Origin: an uncultured Clostridia bacterium
Lineage (GTDB): Bacteria; Bacillota; Clostridia; Christensenellales; Borkfalkiaceae
DNA length: 33,107 nt
Direction: 5' to 3'
Assembly: GCA_947627125.1 (NCBI GenBank)
Contig: CANQUY010000003.1
Span: forward strand, 1-33,107
The notes under the pieces are model-generated. The model saw nothing but the letters and a program-made list of their open reading frames with translations, was not told where the DNA came from and ran no database searches. How positions within the stretch are numbered: position 1 is the first letter of the stretch; each line of letters starts with the position of its first letter. Below are positions 31,974-33,107 of the stretch, in pieces. A program made the position numbers and the translations under genes.

Positions 31974-32600
31974 TCAGAACCCAAAGAGCGCGTCCACGGC
32001 AGTGCGGATATGCGCCTGCGTGCGCTCCTTCTCCTCCTCGCTCTTGACAATGACGATATTTTCGACGTCCCTGTACTTTTCAAACACATGCAAAAAGTTC
32101 TCGCGCGTATTTCTCTGCCGCTCGAGGGTTTCGTACCGTTCCCGCTCCTCCCTGCGCCCCACGCGCTCCATGCCCGCCTCGGGCGGAAGATCGAGAAAGA
32201 GAACGAGATCGGGACGCAGGAGTTCCATCGCGGGACGGTTGAGTTCCTCCACCCACGCAAGCGGAACGAGCCCGCCGTTGTAGGCAAACGACGAAAAGTA
32301 GTACCTGTCGCAGAGGACGGTGACGCCCGCACGGAGGGTCTTGAGCATGCCGTTTTCGGGATTCTGGATATGGTCAAGACGGTCGGCCGCAAACATGGCC
32401 GCGATGGTGTACTCGCCCGTTTCCGTCTTTCCGCTCATGCAGTCGTGCACGAGAGCGCCGAACGGGGAGCCCGTGGGTTCATGCGTGCAGATATTTGGAA
32501 CGGCATGTTCCTCCAAGTAACGGGAGAGGAGCTTCATCTGCGTGCTCTTCCCGCTCCCGTCCAATCCTTCAAATACAATGAATTTTCCCTTTGTGTCCAT
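31974..32600 (-). CDS. tmk: Thymidylate kinase
   Basis: Phosphorylates dTMP to dTDP for DNA synthesis. 208 aa: KGKFIVFEGLDGSGKSTQMK (P-loop), THEPTGSPFG, AMFAADRLDHIQ, VTVLCDRYYFSSFAYNGG (DR motif), PDLVLFLDLPPEAGMER and a LID with GRREERERYE. Normal length. The frame is open to 33098 through repeats; ATG 32600 is the only sensible start, with no RBS and a -10 box 9 nt upstream. First gene of the operon tmk-rimM-ABC-permease-trmD. holB, often next to tmk, is not here. Confidence 0.96.
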   Translation of the reverse strand: MDTKGKFIVFEGLDGSGKSTQMKLLSRYLEEHAVPNICTHEPTGSPFGALVHDCMSGKTETGEYTIAAMFAADRLDHIQNPENGMLKTLRAGVTVLCDRYYFSSFAYNGGLVPLAWVEELNRPAMELLRPDLVLFLDLPPEAGMERVGRREERERYETLERQRNTRENFLHVFEKYRDVENIVIVKSEEEKERTQAHIRTAVDALFGF

Positions 32601-32609
32601 ACAGAATGT

Positions 32610-32638
32610 ATTATAGCAAAAATCAAAGATATTGTCAA
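32610..32638 (-). promoter_or_regulatory. Full-consensus promoter of the tmk operon, leaderless
   Basis: Minus strand TTGACA (32638-32633), 17 nt ending TGC, TATAAT (32615-32610): both hexamers perfect and spacing ideal. Nine bases separate TATAAT from the tmk ATG, so the leader should be only 2-3 nt. Confidence 0.88.
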
Positions 32639-32669
32639 TCCCGAATTCCACGCATTTCACACAATGCCG

Positions 32670-33107
32670 TGCGCTCATCCTGAGCGCAGCGAAGGATCTC
32701 GTTAAACCAACGGAGGCCATTCTGATCACGTCATGGTGAGAACGGGAGTACAACACAGTCATGCCCCCTCCCGAGGAGGGGGGTAGGGGGGTGGGAAACG
32801 ACCGCTTAGTAATCAATATACGCCCCCGCGAGATTCTTCGGGTCATCTTGTCGGACTTCGTTCTTTCTCCCTTTCTCAGAATGACGCGGGGCTGGTTCCC
32901 CGTAGGCGGCGTCATGCTGAGAAAGGGAGTGCAACGCAGTCTGCGAGGGCCGTACCGAAGCATCTCGCCGCACTGTGTCCGTATACGCCCCGCGAGATTC
33001 TTCGGGTTAGTCCCCGTCCTCTCGTTCTTTCCCCGTTTCTCAGAATGACGCGGGGCTGGTTCCCCGTAGGCGGCGTCATGCTGAGACAGGGAGTGCAACG
33101 CAGTCTA
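32670..33107. repeat. Repeat block upstream of tmk, running off the window
   Basis: 32674-32703 CTCATCCTGAGCGCAGCGAAGG type; 32729-32760 GTCATGGTGAGAACGGGAG; 32761-32797 C/G-rich element; then half and full palindromic units from about 32827 (GCGAGATTCTTCGGG ... TTTCTCAGAATGACGCGGGGC), a full unit at 32908-33053 and the beginning of another at 33071. No gene is supported. Confidence 0.85.

Noticed and set aside
31973-32392. N-terminal extension of RimM by 140 residues
   Set aside because: It is an out-of-frame reading of tmk; RimM begins at MEKQLLIGQITKPQG.
32601-33098. 166-residue N-terminal extension of thymidylate kinase
   Set aside because: It reads through repeats and upstream of a perfect promoter; the family starts right before the P-loop.

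Overview
The window looks like a piece of a fairly GC-rich chromosome from a spore-forming Bacillota lineage, most likely an uncultured Clostridia. The evidence is a complete spoIIR with a sigma-F-type promoter, Clostridia-style gene content (cdaA, ktrAB, tex, mnmA, rimM/trmD/rbgA/rnhB), strong AGGAGG ribosome binding sites and consensus sigma-A promoters. A gut Christensenellales/Borkfalkia-type affiliation is my guess and is not shown by the sequence.

Layout. 1-4344: tex (minus, runs off the left edge), spoIIR and mnmA, separated by dense palindromic repeats. 4785-6370: an intact tRNA-Arg(CCG) whose 3' end carries an AT-rich insertion of about 1.47 kb. It is bounded by a 20-bp direct repeat of the tRNA 3' end and holds a decayed tRNA 3' half, a very small ORF, a two-TM protein gene and a strongly structured, promoter-driven, terminator-ended RNA; the tRNA's apparent original terminator now lies beyond the insertion. 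6480-10319: a ThuA-like lipoprotein gene and the potassium uptake pair ktrB/ktrA. 10731-13136: a secreted-protein operon (first gene frameshifted) divergent from an XRE regulator, with back-to-back promoters and palindromic operators. 13872-17287: a minus operon cdaA / 35-aa CdaR-like TM remnant / DUF1015 / lysC, every junction overlapping. 17376-20326: comEC-holA (overlapping). 21148-26676: one giant gene for a DUF4011-type superfamily 1 helicase related to Hhe-like defence proteins. 26941-29042: yraN, rnhB and rbgA. 29320-32600: tmk-rimM-ABC ATPase-ABC permease-trmD, one tightly packed operon from a consensus promoter that should give a nearly leaderless tmk mRNA.

How genes connect. cdaA makes c-di-AMP, and KtrA-type RCK_C domains are known c-di-AMP targets, so a synthase and a likely effector lie 6 kb apart. 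tmk, rimM, trmD, rbgA, rnhB and yraN form the usual replication/translation neighbourhood, but rplS is absent between trmD and rbgA and an ABC exporter is inserted between rimM and trmD.

Intergenic space is dominated by an imperfect-palindrome repeat family with ends GCGTCATxCTGAGAA ... TTCTCAGxATGACGC (about 150 bp as a full unit, many half units), plus smaller families. The item I find most worth pursuing is the structured RNA with its TM-protein gene inside the tRNA-Arg insertion.
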